Shown here: piece by piece, positions 52,395 to 60,246 of the stretch | Position numbering within the stretch: the stretch's first letter is position 1 | Layout of the letters: each line of letters starts with the position of its first letter | Source of the DNA: Caldifarciminota bacterium UBA1063 | GTDB taxonomy: Bacteria; Hydrothermota; Hydrothermia; UBA1063 | Direction of reading: 5' to 3' | NCBI GenBank assembly: GCA_002316275.1 | Contig: DCDE01000007.1 | Location: forward strand, 1-64,000 | DNA length: 64,000 nt | The notes under the pieces: generated by a model | Seen by the model: only the letters and a program-made list of their open reading frames with translations | What the model was told of the DNA's origin: nothing | The model's database searches: none | Translations under genes and position numbers: made by a program

Positions 52395-53401
52395 AGCGTA
52401 ATTACGTTGTAAGATGTTCTAAAGTCGTTATCTAAAAAGGGTGCACTGATAAATGTTTGATTCTTTATTAAGTAAGATAAAACGACGTTCATTCCTCGTT
52501 TGTCAATTACGCCGAATGGTTCATCAAGGACTACTATTGAGTCTGGTTTATAAACCGTTAAAAAAGTAAAAAAGAATGCGAGTATACTCAATCTCTTTTC
52601 ACCTTCAGAACCAAAGATTTTTGCAGGCCTGTCATCGATCATAAACTCGAAATAATCTCGATGGGGTCCATAAATAGAATACCCTATTTCCATTTCTTCG
52701 TCTATAAAACGGTAGAGGTGCATGTCTCCATCCATTGAGGGAATATATGTAACCACAGATGTTTTTCCATTTAAAAATTCTTTAGAAATATTTTTGTAGG
52801 GAATATTAATTTTCTCAATGAAGCTTGCCCTCTCTCTTACGATTTGCTTAGTCAATTCTTCCTGTTTCCCATTCCACGGGCCGAGTTCGGCAACTTTTTT
52901 CTCGCGTAAAAGGAAGTTTTTATTTTCGATAACTTTTTTATAGTCTATCAAGAGGTTCATATATGAAGGGCTTGCAATGGAGATCAATCTGTTTATCATA
53001 TTTCTTCTTTCTGATGGGGGCCCATCTATGATTTCTTGATCCCTATCAGTTGAGATTAGGCTTGGGAGAAAAGAAAAGAGGCGGCTGCTCCTTTCCATTT
53101 GCTTTTTGTTAAGATAAATCTTTTTCAATCCTAATTCCTGCTCGTAAATTACCTCGATTTCATGCCTCAATTCATCTCTAAAGATATTGCCCTCGATTCT
53201 AAAGAATTTTTCTCCCAAGGAAATTACATCTTTGTCTGCAACCTTTCTGAAAGACTTAGCCTGAGAAAGGTACCCAATAGCCTCAAGTATGTTAGTCTTG
53301 CCGCTTCCATTCGGCCCTATGATAAAGTTTAAGCCATCTTCAAACTTAAAATTCTTCTCATGAAAATTCCTGAAAAATGTAAGCGAAATATCAACTAACA
53401 T
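52391..53401 (-). CDS. recF: DNA replication and repair protein RecF
   Basis: 336 residues. SMC-like ATPase that helps load RecA at gaps. Walker A IIGPNGSGKTNILEAIG (28-44), D-loop area ISTDRDQEIIDGPPSERR, YGPHRDYFEF, signature GSEGEKRLSILAFF and Walker B IVVLDEPFGVID. Slightly short for RecF (usually about 350-370). The ATG lies six bases after a TAAAAT with a well-spaced TTGAAT, so the mRNA should be leaderless. First gene of recF-dciA-gyrB. Confidence 0.93.
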   Translation of the reverse strand: MLVDISLTFFRNFHEKNFKFEDGLNFIIGPNGSGKTNILEAIGYLSQAKSFRKVADKDVISLGEKFFRIEGNIFRDELRHEIEVIYEQELGLKKIYLNKKQMERSSRLFSFLPSLISTDRDQEIIDGPPSERRNMINRLISIASPSYMNLLIDYKKVIENKNFLLREKKVAELGPWNGKQEELTKQIVRERASFIEKINIPYKNISKEFLNGKTSVVTYIPSMDGDMHLYRFIDEEMEIGYSIYGPHRDYFEFMIDDRPAKIFGSEGEKRLSILAFFFTFLTVYKPDSIVVLDEPFGVIDKRGMNVVLSYLIKNQTFISAPFLDNDFRTSYNVITL

Positions 53402-53407
53402 TTTATA

Positions 53408-53436
53408 ATTTTAAAGCAAAATCCTTGAAAATTCAA
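53408..53436 (-). promoter_or_regulatory. Promoter of recF, predicted leaderless
   Basis: On the (-) strand: -35 TTGAAT (53431-53436), a 17-nt spacer, -10 TAAAAT (53408-53413), then six bases to ATG. Same hexamers and distances as uvrB. The -35 abuts the -35 of the divergent gene (53425-53430). Confidence 0.75.
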
Positions 53437-53453
53437 TGTAATCAGCGTATATT
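53425..53453 (+). promoter_or_regulatory. Promoter of the DUF763 gene, predicted leaderless
   Basis: -35 TTGAAA (53425-53430), a 17-nt spacer, -10 TATATT (53448-53453), then six bases and the GTG at 53460. No Shine-Dalgarno is present. Confidence 0.75.
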
Positions 53454-53459
53454 TTCACC

Positions 53460-54548
53460 GTGAAAACGGGTGATATAGTTCTTCCTTTACACAGTGGAAA
53501 GGCTCCTAAATGGCTTATGGAGCGGATGATCAAGCTTTCACGAAGCATTATTTATCTTATGACCGTTGAATTTGGGAGGAGTGAAGTCCTGCGAAGGCTG
53601 TCAGACCCATTGTGGTTTCAATCTCTGGGCTGTTTGCTCGGTTTTGACTGGCATTCATCGGGATTGACTACGACGGTTACCTATGCAATTAAAGAAGGTC
53701 TAAGGCAATATGAGGATGAATTAGGCATATTTGTTGCTGGAGGGAAAGGTAAGCATTCTTTACTTGTGCCTGATGAGGTAGGAAAGACTGCAGAGAAGCA
53801 TGGAGTTGATGCAGAAAAAGTTGTTTATGCAAGTAAAATGTCTGCGAAAGTAGACACGGTTTTGCTCCAAGACGGGTACAATCTATATCACCACGTTATC
53901 ATCTATACCAAGGAAGGACTTTGGTGTGTAGTCCAGCAGGGAATGAATGAAAAACTCGGAACTGCGAGGCGTTACCATTGGCTTTCAGAAAATGTGAAAA
54001 GTTTTGTAGAAGAACCACATGCAGGCATTATCTCAGATCGAAGGGAGGAATCGGTACTTAATATTACGTCTAGGGATTCGTTAAGTTCCAAGGAAGTAAT
54101 CCTTGACTTAGTAAAGAAACCTCCAGATCAAATTGTTAGCCTTTACAGTAAAGCGCTCTCTTATAGGATGCCTTCAAGGCATTATATAAGTTTGAAGGAT
54201 ATGAAACCTGATAATCTTAAGAAGACATTACTCAAAACATATGAAACCCCTCCTCAAGACTTTGAGGCGCTCACTGCCATGCGTGGATTAGGTCCTATGA
54301 GTATGAGGGCCCTCGCCCTTATATCTGATGTACTTTTTGGAGCCAGGCCCAGTTATGAGGATCCCACACTGTATAGCTTCGCTCATGGTGGCAAGGATGG
54401 TTACCCTTATTTTGTGAGAAGAGATATCTATGATAAATCTATTGAATTACTTGAGATAGCTATAAGAAACGCAAAGCTTGGACAAAGAGAGGAACTTGAA
54501 ACGTTGAGAAAATTGCCTAAATTATTTCCTTTTTATAAGGCTCCTTAA
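53460..54548 (+). CDS. DUF763 domain-containing protein
   Basis: 362 residues, GTG start. Family opening DIVLPLHSGKAPKWLMERMI, then LSDPLWFQSLGCLLGFDWHSSG, AGGKGKHSLLVPDE, SAKVDTVLLQDGYNLYHH, WCVVQQGMN and the helix-hairpin-helix-like MRGLGPMSMRALALISDVLF. DUF763 occurs in archaea and thermophilic bacteria; it is thought to be DNA-related because of the HhH-like segment, but no activity is established. It is a single gene next to recF, and its 3' end overlaps nfo by 27 bp. Confidence 0.88.
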   Translation: MKTGDIVLPLHSGKAPKWLMERMIKLSRSIIYLMTVEFGRSEVLRRLSDPLWFQSLGCLLGFDWHSSGLTTTVTYAIKEGLRQYEDELGIFVAGGKGKHSLLVPDEVGKTAEKHGVDAEKVVYASKMSAKVDTVLLQDGYNLYHHVIIYTKEGLWCVVQQGMNEKLGTARRYHWLSENVKSFVEEPHAGIISDRREESVLNITSRDSLSSKEVILDLVKKPPDQIVSLYSKALSYRMPSRHYISLKDMKPDNLKKTLLKTYETPPQDFEALTAMRGLGPMSMRALALISDVLFGARPSYEDPTLYSFAHGGKDGYPYFVRRDIYDKSIELLEIAIRNAKLGQREELETLRKLPKLFPFYKAP

Positions 54549-55358
54549 AACCGTTAAGTTCTCTTCGTAAAATTCTTCAGCGCCAGGCGTTTCGAGAAGC
54601 ATAGGGTGTTCTTCAAATCGTTGGTCATTTAAAATAAATTCGAAAGCTTTTAGTCCAATATGGCCCTTGCCAATATGCTCGTGTCTATCAACATTTGAAC
54701 CGAGCGCCGTTTTTGAGTCATTTAGGTGAAAGCACATGAGTTTCTCAATTCCTATAGTCCTATTAAATTCATCAAAACTTCGAAAGTAACTTTCTTCATC
54801 TCTAATGTCATAGCCAGATTCAAACGCGTGGGCAGTATCAAAACATACTCCAATACGTTCCTTTTTTTCAACAAGGTCTATAATGCTGCGAATTTCTTCA
54901 AATCTCCTTCCAATTGTATTTCCCTGTCCAGCAGTAATTTCGATTAAAAAGGTTACCTCTCCAACTTCGTCAATGGTTAAGTTCAAGCTCTCCGCAATAA
55001 CACTTATACCTTCTTCTCGGTTAGGGTTTGCCCCAGGATGAAATACAAGGTAGGGGACTCCAAGAGCTTTAGCGCGAAGTGCCTCATCAATAAACGCATC
55101 TCTTGACTTCTCGAGGATTTCGCTTTTCTGTGATCCGAGATTTATGAGGTAAGAATCATGAATTACAGGCTTTTTTATATTGAATTTAATTATATTCTGC
55201 CTGAAACTCTCAACTTTCTCGGGTTCTAATTCTTTTGATATCCATTGCCTTTGGTTTTTGGAAAATATCTGTATGGACTGGCACTTTAGTTTATAACCTC
55301 TTTCAGGTGCTAATTCAATTCCGCCAGCAATGGAAATATGAGCCCCTAAGAGTCCCAT
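54522..55358 (-). CDS. nfo: Endonuclease IV (AP endonuclease)
   Basis: 278 residues. Cuts DNA at abasic sites in base excision repair. The TIM-barrel zinc ligands are visible: GAHISIAGG, LVFHPGAN, FLIEITAGQGN, VCFDTAHAFESG, MCFHLNDSK and DRHEHIGKGHIG. Length and motifs are standard. It starts 2 nt after the rubrerythrin-like gene; the pairing suggests oxidative-damage defence. Confidence 0.95.
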   Translation of the reverse strand: MGLLGAHISIAGGIELAPERGYKLKCQSIQIFSKNQRQWISKELEPEKVESFRQNIIKFNIKKPVIHDSYLINLGSQKSEILEKSRDAFIDEALRAKALGVPYLVFHPGANPNREEGISVIAESLNLTIDEVGEVTFLIEITAGQGNTIGRRFEEIRSIIDLVEKKERIGVCFDTAHAFESGYDIRDEESYFRSFDEFNRTIGIEKLMCFHLNDSKTALGSNVDRHEHIGKGHIGLKAFEFILNDQRFEEHPMLLETPGAEEFYEENLTVLRSLIKRK

Positions 55359-55360
55359 GC

Positions 55361-55867
55361 TTATTCCATACTGAATTCGGGTATGTCAAACCAGAATCCC
55401 GTTCCTTTTATATAATCGATCTGCGCCATAACAAGCTCATAATGAGCCTTTTCCATTGCGTACAGCCTTTTGAGTAAAGTTGCAAGACCTTCGTCTTCTA
55501 ACGTCGTTGAATAATGTTCGTAAAGTTCCATAGATTTTTTCTCTTGTTCAAGCGCAATGTCGAGGGCATCAAGTTCATTTAATTCAGTTTTACCATGCTT
55601 TTTCTTTTCCCTTCCTTTTATGTCAGGTAAAAGTTTTTCAACATCTGACTCAGGAATTTCTAATGTCCTTACATAGATCTTTTCTCCATACTTTTGTCTC
55701 AACTCATTTAGCGTAAGAAGGTGTCTAACTTCCTCTGAAGCGAGTGTGATGAACATGTTTTTACCTGCAGTATCTTTCGTTTTGCGGGCAATGTCAAGAT
55801 AGCTAAAAATTGCCCCTTTTTCATTCTCTACAGCAAGGTCTAAAATTGTAATGTTCTTATCTTCCAT
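55361..55867 (-). CDS. Rubrerythrin/ferritin-like diiron protein
   Basis: 168 residues from the ATG at 55867, chosen because AGGAGG stands 5 nt upstream and because the in-frame ATG at 55915 lies within the promoter. A four-helix ferritin-like fold is suggested by the diiron ligands E-x6-Y-type helix 1 (ENEKGAIFSYLDIA), SEEVRHLLTLNE in helix 2, ALEQEKKSMELYEHY in helix 3 and YAMEKAHYELVMAQ in helix 4. No C-terminal rubredoxin domain. Probably peroxide or oxygen detoxification, or iron handling. Forms an operon with nfo. Confidence 0.85.
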   Translation of the reverse strand: MEDKNITILDLAVENEKGAIFSYLDIARKTKDTAGKNMFITLASEEVRHLLTLNELRQKYGEKIYVRTLEIPESDVEKLLPDIKGREKKKHGKTELNELDALDIALEQEKKSMELYEHYSTTLEDEGLATLLKRLYAMEKAHYELVMAQIDYIKGTGFWFDIPEFSME

Positions 55868-55886
55868 AATTTCCTCCTGTGAAACA

Positions 55887-55915
55887 ATTTTCATCCAGGA
55901 GCACCGAAACTTCAA
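55887..55915 (-). promoter_or_regulatory. Promoter of the rubrerythrin-nfo operon
   Basis: On the (-) strand: -35 TTGAAG (55910-55915), a 17-nt spacer, -10 GAAAAT (55887-55892). The expected start, near 55880, is just before ACAGGAGG, giving a leader of about 13 nt. Confidence 0.6.
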
Positions 55916-55944
55916 ATATGTGCTTACTCTACATGTTCTTTTTC

Positions 55945-55973
55945 TTCATAATCCGTAACTTAAAGTTTAAAAT
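55945..55973 (+). promoter_or_regulatory. Promoter of the znuA operon
   Basis: -35 TTCATA (55945-55950), a 17-nt spacer, -10 TAAAAT (55968-55973). The start would be near 55980 at AGGGAG, which excludes the in-frame GTG at 55977 as start codon and supports the ATG at 55992. I did not find a clear Zur-type operator. Confidence 0.6.
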
Positions 55974-55991
55974 ATTGTGAGGGAGAAAGTG

Positions 55992-56786
55992 ATGATTTTT
56001 ATAAAACTTTTTTTGATAAACACATACATAGCATCATCAATTCCACCGCTTGCCTCACTTGTAAAAGAAATTGCTGGAAACAAATATGAAGTGGTTTATA
56101 TAGTGAGCGGATTCCAAAATCCCCACACCTATGAAATTAAACCCTCGGATATTAGTAAGGTTGTGAATGCCGAGCTATATTTTGAGATCGGCGGACATCT
56201 TGAAGGGTGGGGGTCTAAACTGTGTTCTTTACATAAGAATTGTGTAAATTTGTGTGGAAAGTTAAAAGATAAAGGTATTGAAGTTGAAAACCCCCATATA
56301 TGGCTTGATTTGAAGCTAATTCCAGAGTGCGCAAAGATTATTGAAGAGGAAATGAAGAAGACCTTTCCTGAAGATTCTTCTCTATTTAAGGCGAATTTAG
56401 AAGTATTTACTCACAATTTAAGCTCAATGGTCGAAAGTCTTAAGGTGGAATTTTCAGAGCTTAAGGGCACCAAAGCCGTTCTTTATCACCCTTCGTGGAA
56501 TGGCTTTCTGGAGGCGTTCGGAATCCAAGTGGCAGGATCTCTCGTGCATCACGGCGAGAAAGAGATTTCTGCGGGAGAGTACGTTCGCTGGATTCAAAGG
56601 ATTAAGAATGAGGGGGTTTCTCTCGTAATTTCTGATATTAATATACCTTCTAAGATTCCTGAAAATCTTGCGAAAGAATCGGGAGTATGTTTCGTCAATT
56701 TGAATCCTCTATTTGAAGGGCCATTTATAGAATCACTGGAAGAGCAAGCGCTCTTAATAAGGGGGGCTATGAAGTGTCGGAAATAG
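55992..56786 (+). CDS. znuA: Metal ABC transporter substrate-binding protein, zinc/manganese type
   Basis: 264 residues from the ATG at 55992, with GAGGGAG 7 nt upstream. Signal peptide MIFIKLFLINTYIASS. Cluster A-I (ZnuA/TroA) fold with metal-binding histidines in FQNPHTYEIKPSD, ENPHIWLDLKLI and LYHPSWNGFLEAFG, and a carboxylate in VISDINIPS. The His-rich loop of ZnuA is missing, so manganese or iron binding is also possible. First of three transporter genes. Confidence 0.9.
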   Translation: MIFIKLFLINTYIASSIPPLASLVKEIAGNKYEVVYIVSGFQNPHTYEIKPSDISKVVNAELYFEIGGHLEGWGSKLCSLHKNCVNLCGKLKDKGIEVENPHIWLDLKLIPECAKIIEEEMKKTFPEDSSLFKANLEVFTHNLSSMVESLKVEFSELKGTKAVLYHPSWNGFLEAFGIQVAGSLVHHGEKEISAGEYVRWIQRIKNEGVSLVISDINIPSKIPENLAKESGVCFVNLNPLFEGPFIESLEEQALLIRGAMKCRK

Positions 56787-57553
56787 TATTCGATAAAGTA
56801 AGTGCTGGCTACGATAGAAAAATTGTATTTGAAAATCTAAGTTTTACCCTTGAAAAACATGACTTTATGGTCATTTTTGGACCCAACGGAGTTGGTAAGA
56901 CTACGCTCGCCAAAACTATTCTCGGAATTATAAGCCCTATTTCTGGTTCTACTTACGTTCTTGGATGTACGTTACATGGGGTATGTCCTCATAAGAAAAT
57001 GATAGGCTATGTACCCCAGGTATACAATTTAGATCCAGACTTTCCAGCAACTCTATTTGATATAGTTCTTACGGGTTGTTACCCACTTTTAAAGCCAACG
57101 GAGAAAGTACATCAGATCTATATTGAGCAGGCTTACAGAAATCTAAAAACTGTAGGACTCATCGAATTTAAAGATGTGCCATTCTCAAAGTTATCGAGTG
57201 GCCAGCAAAAGAGAGGCCTACTTGCTAGGGCTCTAATGGGACCACCAAAGATATTACTTCTCGATGAACCCACTGCAGGTGTTGATCTTGTGAGTGAGGT
57301 ACAGGTAAACCTTGCTATTGAAACGGCTTTCAGAGATTTTAATATACCTGTTATTGCGATAACTCATGATATAAATCCTTATCTATCTATTGCTACAAAA
57401 GTTATAATAATGGGTTATGGTAAACACTATGCAGGGCGGATTGATGAGATCTTAAGAGAAGAAATTCTATCTGAAATCTACAGAACGAAAGTGGATGTAT
57501 TAGAAAAAGAGGGGAAGCGGTACATTAACATCAGGGACGCTCACTATGGCTGA
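56774..57553 (+). CDS. znuC: Metal ABC transporter ATP-binding protein
   Basis: 259 residues, GTG start with GGGGGG 7 nt upstream, overlapping znuA by 13 bases. Walker A FGPNGVGKTTLA (35-46), Q-loop VPQVYNLDPDFPAT, signature LSSGQQKRGLLARAL, Walker B ILLLDEPTAGVD and switch His in AITHDIN. Energises uptake with znuA and znuB. Confidence 0.93.
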   Translation: MSEIVFDKVSAGYDRKIVFENLSFTLEKHDFMVIFGPNGVGKTTLAKTILGIISPISGSTYVLGCTLHGVCPHKKMIGYVPQVYNLDPDFPATLFDIVLTGCYPLLKPTEKVHQIYIEQAYRNLKTVGLIEFKDVPFSKLSSGQQKRGLLARALMGPPKILLLDEPTAGVDLVSEVQVNLAIETAFRDFNIPVIAITHDINPYLSIATKVIIMGYGKHYAGRIDEILREEILSEIYRTKVDVLEKEGKRYINIRDAHYG

Positions 57554-58340
57554 GCTTTTCGGTTTACCGGTAATTCAGAGGGCGTTTATTGCAGTATTAT
57601 TGGCTGGTGCTTTTTTGCCCCTTGCTGGAACATTTACAATATTGACTGAAACATCTTTCCTTTCGGCAGGCTTGGCGCATATTGCATTTGCAGGTGTTGC
57701 GATTGGGTACGCTTTTAAGACCAATCCTTTAATATCCGCACTCGCTGTAACGGTTGTCAGTGCCTATTTTTTGTGGATGGTAAGTGAAAGAACCCACGGG
57801 AAATACGAACAAACTTTAAGTATTCTGTTTTCTTTCTTTATGGCTCTTGGGATTATATTTTTCGGTTTATCGAAAAGCTACACTGCGGACGCTATATCGT
57901 ATCTTTTTGGGAGTCCTTTGGCTTCCACTGGAGCTGACGTCATGCTCCTATTTGGAGCGCTGGTTGCATACTCAATTTTTGTTGTCATATATAGGAGAGA
58001 GTTGTTTCATATGGTTTTCTCCAGTGAACTTGCCCTTGCAGCAGGAATTAATGTTTCAGTGTTTCGTTTATTGTTCTTTCTCTTTACAGCTCTTTCAGTG
58101 GTCCTTAGTATGAAAGCTGTTGGGGCACTCGTAGTTTTTGGCCTTATGGTCATACCACCCTCAGTTTCGCAGCGTTTTTCAAAGCACTTTAATCAAATGG
58201 TCCTTGGATCTGTTTTTGTGGGAATATTTAGTGCCCTTACTGGCTTCATAATCTCTTTATTTTTAGACATTCCAGTAGGTGCTTCCGTCGTGGTTGTGGC
58301 GACTATTTTGTATTTTATTTCGGTTACTGTAAGAAAATGA
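57546..58340 (+). CDS. znuB: Metal ABC transporter permease
   Basis: 264 residues, about eight membrane helices, ABC-3 family. Typical segments: AFLPLAGTFTILTETSFLSAGL-type start (split by a loop), AHIAFAGVAIGYAF, SELALAAGINVSVFRLLFF and VGALVVFGLMVIPPSVSQRF. Overlaps znuC by 8 bases and the glycosyltransferase by 4. Confidence 0.93.
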   Translation: MAELFGLPVIQRAFIAVLLAGAFLPLAGTFTILTETSFLSAGLAHIAFAGVAIGYAFKTNPLISALAVTVVSAYFLWMVSERTHGKYEQTLSILFSFFMALGIIFFGLSKSYTADAISYLFGSPLASTGADVMLLFGALVAYSIFVVIYRRELFHMVFSSELALAAGINVSVFRLLFFLFTALSVVLSMKAVGALVVFGLMVIPPSVSQRFSKHFNQMVLGSVFVGIFSALTGFIISLFLDIPVGASVVVVATILYFISVTVRK

Positions 58341-59455
58341 AAATTTTACAGGTCAGCGATGCGTACCTTCCCTTCCCAGGCGGAGTGGGGGAGCATATCT
58401 ATAACTTAAAGAAATATTTACAGAGGTTAGGCCACTCGGTGTATGTCCTAACTACAGGTTATCCAGGAATGCAGGAAGAGATTGACTCAAATGTAATAAG
58501 AAGAGGTGAAGTTTTTTTAACACCGCCTCTTAAAATCTTTAACAACACTCAGCTCACTCTTACTCTTGACCTTAAAATATGCAGTTTCCTTAAAGATTTT
58601 TACCGTAAAAATAGTTTTGATATTGTGCACCTTCACGGCCCATTAGCTCCAAACCTGCCAGGGCTTGCACTCCATTATGCTCCATATCCATGTGTTGCGA
58701 CGTTTCACACGGCTTTTATTGGCACGAACTGGAATAAGCTTGCAAAAATAATATATAACAAAGACGCGCTTAAGCTAAAAACGTTTATTTTTGTATCAAA
58801 GACAGCAAAGGATGCAGTCATTCCTCCATATAGAGGAAAGTGGATCATTATACCTAATGGTGTTGATCTTGAAGTTTTTTACCCTGCGCCTTCAGGTAGA
58901 CACGTTGAAGGCAGGGTAAATATAGGTTTTCTCAGTAGGCATGAGCCCAGGAAGGGCTTAGACGTGTTATTACAGGCGTTTTCAGAAAATGAGGTATTGA
59001 AGAAAAATGCTTCATTGATTATAGGTAGCTCTGGACCCCTAACGGATTATTACAAAAAATTTTGTAAAGAAAAAGATATACCAGCGATTTTTATGGGAAG
59101 AATCCCAAGGGAAAAACTTCCAGAATTTTATCGAAAGCTGGATGTCTTTGTAGCTCCTTCGACGGGTGGTGAAAGTTTTGGTCTCATATTACTCGAAGCA
59201 ATGGCTTGCGGAACCCCTGTTTTAGCTTCTGATATCGAGGGTTACAGAAATGTGATTACTGATGGTTTTAATGGACTTTTATTTAAAAATCGTGACTCGA
59301 AAGATCTATCTGAAAAACTAGTGGAATTGATAGCGGATGAAAAGTTGTACCAGAGACTCAGAGCCAGTGGACTTATGTATGTAGAGGGATTCCACTGGCT
59401 TGAAATAGCGAGAAGGGTAGAAGATGTTTATAAAGGAGTTTTAGAGTTATGTTAG
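58337..59455 (+). CDS. Glycosyltransferase family 4 protein
   Basis: 372 residues, GT-B fold. N-terminal FPGGVGEHIYNLKKYLQ, middle VFVSKTAKDAVIPPY-like linker and IIPNGVDLEVFYP, C-terminal nucleotide-sugar site GGESFGLILLEAMACGTPVLASDIEG with the E-x7-E pair. Closest in pattern to mannosyltransferases acting on lipids (PimB/PimC-like), but the sugar and acceptor are not certain. Overlaps znuB (ATGA) and the acyltransferase, so it is co-expressed with the latter, hinting at glycolipid assembly. Confidence 0.88.
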   Translation: MKILQVSDAYLPFPGGVGEHIYNLKKYLQRLGHSVYVLTTGYPGMQEEIDSNVIRRGEVFLTPPLKIFNNTQLTLTLDLKICSFLKDFYRKNSFDIVHLHGPLAPNLPGLALHYAPYPCVATFHTAFIGTNWNKLAKIIYNKDALKLKTFIFVSKTAKDAVIPPYRGKWIIIPNGVDLEVFYPAPSGRHVEGRVNIGFLSRHEPRKGLDVLLQAFSENEVLKKNASLIIGSSGPLTDYYKKFCKEKDIPAIFMGRIPREKLPEFYRKLDVFVAPSTGGESFGLILLEAMACGTPVLASDIEGYRNVITDGFNGLLFKNRDSKDLSEKLVELIADEKLYQRLRASGLMYVEGFHWLEIARRVEDVYKGVLELC

Positions 59456-60246
59456 TCACTATGTTTGCTCAATTCATAAGCATCTTTGTGCCGCAGAAAA
59501 TTGCAGAGTTTTTAGCTGTAATATTTGCAGATGCTTTTAGGCCATTTGATTGGAGAACTAAGGCTGTAATGAAAAATATGAACATCATTTTTCCAGAAAA
59601 GCCGCTGTATGAGCGAAAGAGGCTTACAAGGGATACGTTTCGGAAGATGTTCCTTTCTTACGTTAAGCTTATGAAAATCAATAGAGAAAAATGGGAAAAA
59701 ATGATGTCGTTTGAAGATCTAGAAATAATAAAAAACCGAAAATCACTCGTTTTTTCTATTCATTTGGGGCCCTGGGATATTGGTTGCAAATATGTGAATG
59801 CCTATGGTTTCAATATTTACGCTTTAATGGAAGACCTACCCAAATTTTATATGAGATTATGGCAAAGATTCAGGGAGGGTATTAAGATTATTACTGTTGG
59901 GAAGGGCACGTTAAAGGCTATCCGACAATTGAAGAAAGAAGAAAAGTACGCTATTGTTTTACTTATTGACAGGGTTACCTCTGGTAAATACTACAAATCA
60001 AAGTTTATGGGGCAAGATGTTATTTTCGCAGAGGGTATCTTCAAGCTTCCGAACCTGATTGAGGGGGACTCCCTCTTTCTGCAATGTCATTGGGATGAAA
60101 AGATGGAAAAAGTTCGTTTTGACTTTGCACAGTTACCAAGAGAAAATCTTGAAGGCGAGATATTAAGGCTTTTCGAAGAGAGCATAAAGAAATATCCCAC
60201 AGAGTGGTACAATTTTTACTTTTTTACTACTCAAAAGCCGATTTAA
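59449..60246 (+). CDS. LpxL/HtrB-like lysophospholipid acyltransferase
   Basis: 265 residues. The catalytic HxxxxD is at 105-110 (HLGPWD), preceded by the SIHLGPWDIG context common to LpxL/HtrB and PatA-type acyltransferases. Later LLIDRV and SKFMGQDVIFAEG correspond to the 'D-R/Q-x' and 'F-x-G' blocks. It probably acylates lipid A precursors or a glycolipid made with the adjacent GT4 enzyme. The N-terminal segment is only weakly hydrophobic. Overlaps the glycosyltransferase by 7 bases and the convergent ddl by 20. Confidence 0.82.
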   Translation: MLVTMFAQFISIFVPQKIAEFLAVIFADAFRPFDWRTKAVMKNMNIIFPEKPLYERKRLTRDTFRKMFLSYVKLMKINREKWEKMMSFEDLEIIKNRKSLVFSIHLGPWDIGCKYVNAYGFNIYALMEDLPKFYMRLWQRFREGIKIITVGKGTLKAIRQLKKEEKYAIVLLIDRVTSGKYYKSKFMGQDVIFAEGIFKLPNLIEGDSLFLQCHWDEKMEKVRFDFAQLPRENLEGEILRLFEESIKKYPTEWYNFYFFTTQKPI

